Assembly (NCBI GenBank): GCA_031422295.1
Contig: JANOQM010000014.1
Location: 1 to 34,503, forward strand
Direction of reading: 5' to 3'
Origin: JANOMH01 sp031422295
GTDB taxonomy: Bacteria; Pseudomonadota; Alphaproteobacteria; Rhodobacterales; Rhodobacteraceae
DNA: 34,503 nt
The notes beneath the pieces were generated by a model that ran no database searches, was not told the DNA's origin, and was given only the letters and a program-made list of their open reading frames with translations. A program made the position numbers and the translations under genes. Shown one piece after another: positions 23,781-30,787 of this stretch. Position 1 is the first letter of the stretch. Each line of letters begins with the position of its first letter.

Positions 23781-23926
23781 GGTAGTAGAAATGCTATGCT
23801 TTCCCAGCATATCCGCCCGACGGTTGTTCGCAGCATGGGCATTTTGCTTGAAACTTACCTCGTTAATGGTCTAGGCCCCGAGCGAATGCCCATTGCACAA
23901 GTCATAGTTGAAAAGAAGACCGATCG
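23781..23926 (+). promoter_or_regulatory. structured leader of sat-cysC with overlapping tiny ORFs
   Basis: The leader contains a perfect 9-bp inverted repeat, ATGGGCATT (23835-23843) and AATGCCCAT (23885-23893), with an inner CTCG/CGAG pair (23859-23862, 23879-23882). Two small ORFs run through it. A 27-codon ORF from ATG 23791 has GAGG 8 bases upstream, includes two Cys codons and stops at 23872-23874 inside the hairpin. A 44-codon ORF from ATG 23796 ends in an ATGA overlap with sat. One of them may be a leader peptide controlling sat by attenuation or coupling. No known riboswitch was recognised. Confidence 0.35.
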
Positions 23927-25633
23927 ATGACCCATAACCTTGCCCCGATACCGGAACTTTACGTCAGCTACGAGAGCGCCCAAAAGCTCAAAATCGAGGC
24001 GGGGAACCTGACCAGTCATGACCTGACCCCGCGCCAGATTTGCGATCTGGAGCTGTTGATGAATGGCGGGTTCAACCCTCTCAAAGGGTTCCTGTCCGAG
24101 GCCGACTATAATTCGGTGGTGACCACGATGCGTCTGGCCGACGGGGCGCTGTGGCCGATCCCGGTCACGCTGGATGTGTCCGAGAAATATGCGGCCACGG
24201 TTGAGGTGGGGCAGGACATTGCCCTGCGCGACATGGAAGGCGTGATTCTGGCGACGATGACGATCACCGACAAATGGAGCCCGGACAAAGCCATCGAGGC
24301 GGAACATGTCTTTGGTGCCGATGACAGCGCCCATCCGGCCGTGAATTACCTGCATAACAAAGCGGGCAGTGTGTATTTGGGTGGCCCGGTGACCGGCATC
24401 CAGCAACCCGTGCATTATGATTTCAAAGCGCGCCGCGACACCCCCAACGAGTTGCGCGCCTATTTCCGCAAGATGGGCTGGAACCGGATCGTGGCGTTCC
24501 AGACCCGCAACCCGCTGCACCGCGCGCATCAGGAACTGACCTTCCGCGCCGCGCGTGGCGCACAGGCCAACCTGCTGATCCACCCGGTCGTCGGCATGAC
24601 CAAACCCGGCGATGTGGACCATTTCACCCGGGTCCGCTGCTACGAGGCCGTGCTGGACAAATACCCCGCCGCCACCACGCATATGAGCCTGCTGAACCTG
24701 GCCATGCGCATGGCCGGCCCGCGCGAGGCGTTGTGGCATTGCATCATCCGCAAAAACCATGGCCTGACCCATTTCATCGTCGGGCGTGACCATGCCGGAC
24801 CGGGGAAAAACAGCGCGGGCCAGGATTTCTACGACCCCTACGCCGCGCAAGTGCTTGTGGCCGAACATCAAAAAGAAATCGGCATCGAAATGGTCGATTT
24901 CAAGCAAATGGTCTATGTGCAGGAACGCGCCCAGTATTTCCCGATTGATGAAGTGCCCGAGGGCGCGACGGTTCTGGACATTTCCGGCACCGAACTGCGC
25001 CGCCGTCTGCGCGAAGGCATTGAAATTCCCGATTGGTTCAGCTTTCCCGAAGTGGTGAAACAGTTGCGCCGCACGTCGCCCGAACGGTCGAAACAGGGCT
25101 TCACCGTGTTCTTCACCGGCTTCAGCGGCTCTGGCAAATCCACCATTGCCAATGCGCTGATGGTCAAGCTGATGGAAATGGGCGGGCGTCCGGTCACGCT
25201 GCTGGACGGCGATCTGGTACGCAAGAACCTTTCGTCCGAACTGGGGTTTTCCAAAGAGCACCGCGACATCAACATCCGACGGATCGGCTATGTCGCGTCA
25301 GAAATCACCAAAAACGGCGGCATTGCCATCTGTGCGCCGATTGCCCCTTATGCCAGCACCCGCCGCGCCGTGCGCGAGGAAATCGAGCAGTTTGGCGCGT
25401 TCATCGAAGTGCATGTGGCGACCAGCATCGAGGAATGTGAACGGCGCGATCGCAAGGGTCTGTATAAACTGGCCCGCGAAGGCAAGATCAAGGAATTCAC
25501 CGGGATTTCAGACCCGTACGACATGCCGGAAAAGCCGGAATTGCGGCTGGACACAGAAAGCGTTCTTGTTGACCATTGCGCCCACCAGGTCATTCTAAAG
25601 CTGGAATCCCTGGGCCTGATCAAGGCGCAATAG
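23927..25633 (+). CDS. sat/cysC: bifunctional sulfate adenylyltransferase / adenylylsulfate kinase
   Basis: A 568-residue fusion that activates sulfate: ATP sulfurylase makes APS, and APS kinase makes PAPS. The N-terminal part (to about residue 385) is the single-chain Sat type, with QTRNPLHRAHQEL at residue 192 and GRDHAGPG. The kinase part has the P-loop GFSGSGKST at residue 398, then LLDGDLVRKNLSSELGFSKEHRD and the GLYKLAREGKIKEFTGI segment. The fusion order Sat-CysC occurs in Rhodobacteraceae and some other bacteria. ATG 23927 is in an ATGA overlap with a leader ORF. No sulfate permease or reductase gene is adjacent. Confidence 0.96.
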   Translation: MTHNLAPIPELYVSYESAQKLKIEAGNLTSHDLTPRQICDLELLMNGGFNPLKGFLSEADYNSVVTTMRLADGALWPIPVTLDVSEKYAATVEVGQDIALRDMEGVILATMTITDKWSPDKAIEAEHVFGADDSAHPAVNYLHNKAGSVYLGGPVTGIQQPVHYDFKARRDTPNELRAYFRKMGWNRIVAFQTRNPLHRAHQELTFRAARGAQANLLIHPVVGMTKPGDVDHFTRVRCYEAVLDKYPAATTHMSLLNLAMRMAGPREALWHCIIRKNHGLTHFIVGRDHAGPGKNSAGQDFYDPYAAQVLVAEHQKEIGIEMVDFKQMVYVQERAQYFPIDEVPEGATVLDISGTELRRRLREGIEIPDWFSFPEVVKQLRRTSPERSKQGFTVFFTGFSGSGKSTIANALMVKLMEMGGRPVTLLDGDLVRKNLSSELGFSKEHRDINIRRIGYVASEITKNGGIAICAPIAPYASTRRAVREEIEQFGAFIEVHVATSIEECERRDRKGLYKLAREGKIKEFTGISDPYDMPEKPELRLDTESVLVDHCAHQVILKLESLGLIKAQ

Positions 25634-25646
25634 CCTTGCGTATAGC

Positions 25647-25699
25647 GGCGGGGTGACCGCCGCCCTACGCATTTGATGTATGGCGGGGTGACCGCCGCC
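25647..25699. repeat. two REP-like palindromic units
   Basis: GGCGGGGTGACCGCCGCC occurs at 25647-25664 and again at 25682-25699. Each unit is a hairpin (GGCGG, loop GGTGA, CCGCC) and each is embedded in a longer imperfect stem (GCGTA...TACGC for the first, ATG-ATGG...CCAT-CAT for the second). The position between the convergent sat-cysC and hydrolase genes is typical of REP/BIME-like elements, which often act as terminators or stabilise mRNA ends. No T-tract is present. Confidence 0.65.
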
Positions 25700-25709
25700 A
25701 TGCATCTCC

Positions 25710-26726
25710 TCAGATAATCTCGTCTTCGTCAAACACCACATCGCTGGCGTTCGCGGGCGAGGTCCCAGCCGCGTCGATCCGGCCGATATGATAGATCGCG
25801 TCGCCTTCGTTCACGACCGGCAGGATCGCACGGCCTACGACGATACCTGGCCACAGCGCCCTAAGCGCGATTTCTTGTTGCCCGAACGGATCACTGATCA
25901 CAGCCAGAACTTCGCCCGCGCAAACCCTGTCACCATCGCCGGGAAAGGTCCGCAATAGGCCACCAGCCGGGGCGCGAAACCATTGGCTTGACCCACATAA
26001 AACCGGCAGCGCCCGCGCTGTGGTTACGCCACTGGGGATCATCCCCAAATGCCGCATCACCCGCAAAATCCCTGTCACACCGGTTTTGACTGCCCCCTCA
26101 TCAAAACGCAGCCCTTCGCCTGCCTCGTATAACAACACTTCAACCCCGCGCGCCCGCCCTTCGCGGCGCAACGATCCAGGGCGTTCGGGCGATGTCAGGA
26201 TCACTGGCGCACCAAACACCTGCGCCAGCAGCATTGTGCCCGGATTGCCCGCCGAAATGCGGATTTGCGGCAGGTTGGTGCGGTGAATCGCAGCGGAATG
26301 CAGGTCAATCCCAATGGTCGACCGCCCGACCACTTCGGTGACAAACAAATGCGCCAGCCGCGACGCCAAAGACCCCGAAGCCGACCCCGGAAACGACCGG
26401 TTCAAATCGCGCCGGTCGGGCATATACCGGGACCGTGACAAAAATCCGTAGGTGTTGACGATTGGCACGACCAGCAGGGTCCCGCGCATGCGCCTGAGCG
26501 AGGGAGACGCCAGCAAGCGGCGTACAATTTCGACGCCAATCACTTCGTCGCCATGCACTGCCGCGCTGACAAACATGACCGGTCCATCCAAGCGGCCATG
26601 GATCACTTCGACTGACAGGTTCACGGGCGTATGGTCGGACAGGACCGAGACCGGCAAATGCACGATGCGGCGATGCCCTGCGGCAATCGTTTCAGTGCCA
26701 ATCTGAAAAACCGGACGCAACGCCAT
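25710..26726 (-). CDS. succinylglutamate desuccinylase/aspartoacylase family protein
   Basis: A 338-residue zinc-dependent M14-type hydrolase. The zinc ligands are visible as His and Glu in AAVHGDEVIGVEI and His in GIDLHSAAIH; RDLNRSFPG holds the substrate-binding Arg region. Family members remove acyl groups from amino acids (N-acetylaspartate, N-succinylglutamate, ectoine intermediates); the substrate here is unknown. The C-terminal 90 residues (FRAPAGGLLRTFPGDGDRV onward) look like the barrel-sandwich domain of this family. ATG 26726 (MALRPVFQIG) is chosen; GAAAGTG precedes it. It follows a terminator after DUF1150, so it is probably transcribed separately. Confidence 0.87.
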   Translation of the reverse strand: MALRPVFQIGTETIAAGHRRIVHLPVSVLSDHTPVNLSVEVIHGRLDGPVMFVSAAVHGDEVIGVEIVRRLLASPSLRRMRGTLLVVPIVNTYGFLSRSRYMPDRRDLNRSFPGSASGSLASRLAHLFVTEVVGRSTIGIDLHSAAIHRTNLPQIRISAGNPGTMLLAQVFGAPVILTSPERPGSLRREGRARGVEVLLYEAGEGLRFDEGAVKTGVTGILRVMRHLGMIPSGVTTARALPVLCGSSQWFRAPAGGLLRTFPGDGDRVCAGEVLAVISDPFGQQEIALRALWPGIVVGRAILPVVNEGDAIYHIGRIDAAGTSPANASDVVFDEDEII

Positions 26727-26760
26727 TAAGTCACTTTCATGAACCCCTTGGCATTGGCGC

Positions 26761-26789
26761 AAAATCCGGGGGCAGTTGCAAGCCCCCGG
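26761..26789 (-). terminator. intrinsic terminator after the DUF1150 gene
   Basis: CCGGGGGC (26766-26773) and GCCCCCGG (26782-26789) form an 8-bp stem with an 8-base loop. On the minus strand it is followed by ATTTTG, 9 bases after the DUF1150 stop. Confidence 0.75.
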
Positions 26790-26798
26790 TTGATCGGA

Positions 26799-27023
26799 TC
26801 AGTGCAGCGTCTGCGGCCGCATGTCGTGCTGGCGGGCCAGCGCAAAGGCCATATCGCGGTCAGCCACGAGCGCAAGTTGCTGGCCTTTGGTATTATGCAC
26901 GGCAAACAGGGTTTCGACATCGCCCGCCTTGTCGCGCAGTGCCTCGGGCAGATCGGCGACCAGCACGGGTTTGACATAGACCAGATCGGGCCCGAACCCG
27001 GTGAAATCGAACTTTGTGATCAT
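26799..27023 (-). CDS. DUF1150 family protein
   Basis: A 74-residue protein with the DUF1150 pattern: VYVKPVLVADLPEALRDKAGD, TLFAVHNTKGQQLALVADRD and FALARQHDM, split here as short stretches. Function is unknown. It follows hsp20 directly: its ATG shares one base with the hsp20 stop (TGATG arrangement), an arrangement I recall in several Rhodobacterales, suggesting a role linked to small heat shock protein or stress. A TTG just upstream is a less likely start. Confidence 0.85.
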   Translation of the reverse strand: MITKFDFTGFGPDLVYVKPVLVADLPEALRDKAGDVETLFAVHNTKGQQLALVADRDMAFALARQHDMRPQTLH

Positions 27024-27442
27024 CAACTGCCACTCCTCTTGATGCGGATCGTTTGCACGATGCTGTCGGGCAAGGCCCGGGTCAAATCGACATGCAGCAG
27101 GCCGTTCTCGATCAATGCTTCGCCTACATCGACCCCGTCTGCCAAGACAAAACTGCGTTGAAACTGTCGTGCGGCAATACCCCGATGCAAAAACACCCGG
27201 CCTTCCCCTTCGTCGTGCTGCCTGCCCCGGATCACCAACTGGCTATCCTCGACCGTGATTGACAAGTCATCTTCGGAAAAACCGGCCACAGCCAGTGTAA
27301 TCCGGTATGACCGTTCCGAGGTTTGTTCAATGTTATAAGGCGGATATCCGTCATTGCCGGATTTCACCGTACGTTCGACCAGCCGTTCCAGCTGTTCAAA
27401 GCCCAAAAGAAAGGGATGCGTCCCCAAAGTTAGTTTCGTCAT
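27023..27442 (-). CDS. Hsp20 family small heat shock protein
   Basis: A 139-residue alpha-crystallin-type chaperone of the IbpA class, which holds unfolding proteins in a refoldable state. It starts MTKLTLGTHPFLLGFEQLER and continues with YPPYNIEQTSERSYRITLAVAGFSEDDL. The central alpha-crystallin domain includes FLHRGIAARQFQRSFVLADGV and the typical GLLHVDLTR end. ATG 27442 has AAGGACG about 8 bases upstream; the frame is open further upstream without similarity. It forms a two-gene operon with DUF1150. No heat-shock promoter was recognised with confidence. Confidence 0.93.
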   Translation of the reverse strand: MTKLTLGTHPFLLGFEQLERLVERTVKSGNDGYPPYNIEQTSERSYRITLAVAGFSEDDLSITVEDSQLVIRGRQHDEGEGRVFLHRGIAARQFQRSFVLADGVDVGEALIENGLLHVDLTRALPDSIVQTIRIKRSGS

Positions 27443-27613
27443 GCGACACGTCCTTGCACAAGCGACCGTCAGGCGCGGCCCCGCCAATGCGGCAACCGTC
27501 CCAAAAAATATGGGGTCCAAAGCCTCCGGGCGCAAGTGCCAAGGGCTAGGCGGATCGTTGATTTGCGACTATCTGTTGTGCAGCCAGCCGCATGCCAGAC
27601 TTTGGGGACGAAG

Positions 27614-27832
27614 ATGAACATCTCTGCCAAGATGGAGAACATAGAGGTTTTGCGCGTAAAGCTTGAGGTATTGCGCCGCGAACACCGCGATCTGGATGAG
27701 GCGATCCATGCCCTGCAGGAACGCGGATCGTCCGACATGCTGATGCTACGCCGCCTGAAAAAGCAGAAACTGGCGCTGAAGGATCAGATTACCCAGCTCA
27801 ACGACCGGATTTTGCCCGATATTATTGCCTGA
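27614..27832 (+). CDS. DUF465 (YdcH-like) small protein
   Basis: A 72-residue helical protein. It has the DUF465 pattern of two helices: LEVLRREHRDLDEAIHALQ, then a short linker and MLRRLKKQKLALKDQITQL. These proteins are small coiled-coil hairpins of unknown function, frequent in proteobacteria. ATG 27614 is used, with ATG 27632 as an alternative. It is divergent from hsp20 and 61 bases before purE, so it may be read through into it. Confidence 0.85.
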   Translation: MNISAKMENIEVLRVKLEVLRREHRDLDEAIHALQERGSSDMLMLRRLKKQKLALKDQITQLNDRILPDIIA

Positions 27833-27893
27833 CCCCCCGTTGCATAGGGACTGCCCGACGGTATAGTACCGCTTCTTTTCATGCGGGGGCGCA

Positions 27894-28370
27894 ATGACAC
27901 AAGTTGGTATCATCATGGGCAGCCAGTCCGACTGGGCCACCCTGCGCGATGCAGCGGCGATTCTGGGTGAATTGGAGGTAAGTTACGAAACCCGCATCGT
28001 ATCGGCCCACCGCACGCCCGATCGGCTGTGGGACTATGGCAGCAGCGCTGTGTCGCGCGGCCTGCAGGTGATTATCGCGGGCGCTGGCGGGGCTGCCCAT
28101 TTACCGGGCATGATGGCGTCCAAAACCCGACTACCGGTGATTGGCGTGCCGGTGCTGACCAAAGCCTTGGGCGGGCTCGATTCGCTGTATTCCATTGTGC
28201 AAATGCCGCGTGGCTATCCGGTGGCGACGATGGCGATAGGCGGGGCGGCCAATGCCGGGCTGATGGCGGCGGGGATTTTGGCCTTGCAGGACGCCGGGCT
28301 GGCTGCCCGGCTGGAAGCCTGGCGGGCGGCACTTTCGGCCTCGATCCCGCTGGAACCGCGTGATGACTAG
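27894..28370 (+). CDS. purE: N5-carboxyaminoimidazole ribonucleotide mutase (class I PurE)
   Basis: PurE moves the carboxyl group of N5-CAIR to give CAIR in purine synthesis. The 158-residue length is normal. Conserved parts are IIMGSQSDW, VSAHRTPDR with the catalytic His, AGAGGAAHLPGM and the C-terminal VATMAIGGAANAGLMAA. The class I type fits with the adjacent purK, which supplies its substrate. Overlaps purK by 8 bases. Confidence 0.97.
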   Translation: MTQVGIIMGSQSDWATLRDAAAILGELEVSYETRIVSAHRTPDRLWDYGSSAVSRGLQVIIAGAGGAAHLPGMMASKTRLPVIGVPVLTKALGGLDSLYSIVQMPRGYPVATMAIGGAANAGLMAAGILALQDAGLAARLEAWRAALSASIPLEPRDD

Positions 28371-29433
28371 CCTGCACCCCGGGTCGACCATTGGCATTCT
28401 GGGCGGCGGGCAGTTGGGCCGGATGCTGGCCGTGGCTGCATCCCGGCTGGGTCTGCAGACCCACATCTATGAACCGGGCGCGGATTGTCCTGCCGCTGAT
28501 GTGGCGCACCGGGTCACGACGGCGGGGTATGATGACGGGGCCGCGCTGACCGCCTTTGCGGCCAGTGTCGATGTCATCACCTATGAATTTGAGAATATCC
28601 CGACGGCGGCGCTGGACCTGCTGGAAACCATGCGCCCGATCCGACCCGGCAGGCTGGCTTTGGCAACCTCGCAGGACAGGCTGGTCGAAAAGACGTTTCT
28701 GCAGGGCTTAGGGCTGTCCGTTGCCCCGTTTGCCGCTGTGGATAACCGGGCCGATCTGGACGCGGCCCTGATGGCCATCGGAACCCCGGCGATCCTGAAA
28801 ACCCGGCGTATGGGCTATGACGGCAAGGGGCAGGCGCGGATCATGGAACTGTCCGATGCCGGTGCAGCCTATGCGGATATGGCCGGTGCGGCGGCTGTGC
28901 TCGAGGGATTTGTGTCCTTTAGCCACGAAGTATCAGTGATCGGGGCACGCGGGGCGGATGGATCAATTGCCTGCTATGACCCCGGTGAAAATGTCCACGC
29001 AGCCGGGATTTTGCGGACCACGACTGTGCCCGCCCGATTGACTGCAAGCCAGCGCACCGATGCGGTGCTGATCGCGGCCAAGATACTGAATGCGCTGGAT
29101 TATGTGGGTGTCATCGGGGTCGAGTTATTCGTGACGGGGCAAGGGCTGATCGTCAATGAAATTGCCCCGCGCGTCCATAATTCGGGGCATTGGACCCAGA
29201 ATGGCTGCACCATCGACCAGTTTGAACAACATATCCGGGCTGTGGCGGGCTGGCCCTTGGGTGACGGGTCGCGGCATTCCAATGTGACCATGGAAAACCT
29301 GATCGGCGACGATGTCCTGCGCATTCCGGTGCTGGCCAAAACCAATGTGGCGCTGCATCTGTATGGCAAGGCCGAGGCCAAGCCGGGCCGCAAAATGGGC
29401 CATTTCAACCGGGTGACAGGGGCGGCTAGTTAA
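28363..29433 (+). CDS. purK: N5-carboxyaminoimidazole ribonucleotide synthase
   Basis: PurK carboxylates AIR to N5-CAIR using ATP and bicarbonate. The 356-residue ATP-grasp protein shows IGILGGGQLGRMLAVAASRLG, YEFENIP, AILKTRRMGYDGKGQ in the ATP site, EVSVIGARG and NEIAPRVHNSGHWT near the C-terminus. Start is ATG 28363, or the GTG directly before it, both inside purE. The 3' end overlaps the convergent lipase-like gene by 8 bases. Confidence 0.96.
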   Translation: MTSLHPGSTIGILGGGQLGRMLAVAASRLGLQTHIYEPGADCPAADVAHRVTTAGYDDGAALTAFAASVDVITYEFENIPTAALDLLETMRPIRPGRLALATSQDRLVEKTFLQGLGLSVAPFAAVDNRADLDAALMAIGTPAILKTRRMGYDGKGQARIMELSDAGAAYADMAGAAAVLEGFVSFSHEVSVIGARGADGSIACYDPGENVHAAGILRTTTVPARLTASQRTDAVLIAAKILNALDYVGVIGVELFVTGQGLIVNEIAPRVHNSGHWTQNGCTIDQFEQHIRAVAGWPLGDGSRHSNVTMENLIGDDVLRIPVLAKTNVALHLYGKAEAKPGRKMGHFNRVTGAAS

Positions 29434-30151
29434 AGCCGAAGACCACGCTGCCAAGGCTCAGGTCACTGTCAAACCGGCCGTTGCGCAGGAACGCCAGCAC
29501 TTCGGCCAAGACCAATGGATTGTTCATCATGAATGTATGGCTGACGGGTAAGGTGATATGGTCAGTCATACCGTCCAGCATGGTGGACTGAACCGAAACC
29601 TTTCCATCATCCGGCCCCTCAATCAGGGTCGAATAGATCGGATTCAGAGTGGCGTCACCGGCAATAATCCCAACTTCATAGGTCGGGTAAGCGATCTGAT
29701 TAGGCAGGCTGTTTGGATTGGTGCCAAGCTGCAATCCGGCAGGGCCATTGACCCATTGAAATGTGTCAAAATCCCCGAACGCATCAATGATCTCGGAACC
29801 GCCATTCGGCGGAGCCAGCATCACCACCCGGCCCATATTGGCAGGTTGGTTGTCCATCAGCCAATAGCGGGCCAGTATGCCGCCCATCGAATGGGTTACG
29901 AAATTGACCCGGGCGTCGCCGCATTCCGCCACATCACGCGGCAGGGTTTCTTCGACCAGTTGCTGGATCGTGCCCGAGGTCGAAGCATAGCCATTGTTGA
30001 CCACGATATAGTCTTCGGATTGCAAAACCTGCTGCAACACCGCAAAGGAATAGCTGCTGCGCGCAAGGCCGTGCAACAACACGACGCAATCCTCGGCCTG
30101 CGCCGGTTGGGCAAGTGTTGTCACAGCAGCCAAGGCAATCCAGCGTTTCAT
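29426..30151 (-). CDS. exported lipase/esterase-like alpha/beta hydrolase
   Basis: A 241-residue protein with a Sec signal peptide (MKRWIALAAVTTLAQPAQA, cut after about residue 19), so probably periplasmic. The alpha/beta-hydrolase fold shows the oxyanion region VVLLHGLARSSYSF, the nucleophile elbow THSMGG (a variant of GxSxG with Thr in the first position), GRVVMLAPPNGGSEI and a late SHTFMM with the likely catalytic His. It resembles class 2 lipases and PGAP1-like esterases; the substrate is unknown. ATG 30151 is used. It is convergent with purK and divergent from the Nudix gene. Confidence 0.85.
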   Translation of the reverse strand: MKRWIALAAVTTLAQPAQAEDCVVLLHGLARSSYSFAVLQQVLQSEDYIVVNNGYASTSGTIQQLVEETLPRDVAECGDARVNFVTHSMGGILARYWLMDNQPANMGRVVMLAPPNGGSEIIDAFGDFDTFQWVNGPAGLQLGTNPNSLPNQIAYPTYEVGIIAGDATLNPIYSTLIEGPDDGKVSVQSTMLDGMTDHITLPVSHTFMMNNPLVLAEVLAFLRNGRFDSDLSLGSVVFGFN

Positions 30152-30256
30152 AGAAACCACTTAGCATGGTTGGGGCCGCATTTTAAGGTCAGGATCACCT
30201 GACCTTGCGTCGCGGGGCCGCTTGCCATGGGTTGACGGGACAGTCAGACTGGCCAG

Positions 30257-30709
30257 ATGACCCCAAAACGCCCGCCCCGCATTGCCGTTCGTGCGATTAT
30301 TCTGCATGCAAACCGGCTGTTGCTGGTCAATGCATGGAAGGGTCGCACACATCTGTGGTGCGCCCCCGGTGGCGGCGCCGAGGCACATGCGTCGCTGCCC
30401 GACAATCTGATCCGCGAAGTGCTCGAGGAAACCGGGCTGATCATTACCGTCGGGCCACCCTGTCTGGTCAATGAGTTTCATGACCCAAAGGGCGACTTTC
30501 ATCAGGTCGATATCTATTTCCGCTGCCAGATTGCCGATCCGGCAATGGATGCAAACTGGCGCGACCCCGAGGGGATTGTCACCCATCGCCGCTGGGTCAG
30601 CCGGGCCGAGATGGCACAGTTACGGGTCAAACCCGACAGTCTGGCCGCCGTGGCTTGGGGCGATGCGGACGCGCCGGGCTATGACCCGTTGGAGCCGATT
30701 GTGACCTGA
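30257..30709 (+). CDS. Nudix hydrolase
   Basis: A 150-residue Nudix protein that would cleave a nucleoside diphosphate linked to another group. The box runs from CAPGGGAEAHASLPDN to LIREVLEETGLI; the catalytic REVLEE is intact, but the Glu expected 8 residues before that Arg is Ala. VRAIILHANRLLLVNAW precedes it. The substrate cannot be told from sequence. The start ATG 30257 gives a normal N-terminus. A terminator follows. Confidence 0.92.
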   Translation: MTPKRPPRIAVRAIILHANRLLLVNAWKGRTHLWCAPGGGAEAHASLPDNLIREVLEETGLIITVGPPCLVNEFHDPKGDFHQVDIYFRCQIADPAMDANWRDPEGIVTHRRWVSRAEMAQLRVKPDSLAAVAWGDADAPGYDPLEPIVT

Positions 30710-30743
30710 CTTGGAGTGTGGGTGAAACCCACTTTACGCAAAC

Positions 30744-30770
30744 AAAGGGCCCGTATGTGGCAGGCCCTTT
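30744..30770. terminator. bidirectional terminator between Nudix and metalloprotease genes
   Basis: AAAGGGCC (30744-30751) and GGCCCTTT (30763-30770) form a perfect 8-bp stem in the gap between two convergent genes. T residues follow on both strands, weakly. It may serve both genes. Confidence 0.65.
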
Positions 30771-30787
30771 GTTGGTATTTTCCGGGC

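Noticed and set aside
23781..23926. SAM-II or other known riboswitch before sat
   Set aside because: A hairpin is present but I could not match the conserved bases of any riboswitch class I know.
23855..25261. Long open frame of 468 codons on the minus strand
   Set aside because: It is fully antisense to sat-cysC and its product is histidine- and arginine-rich without family similarity, as typical for GC-rich shadow frames.
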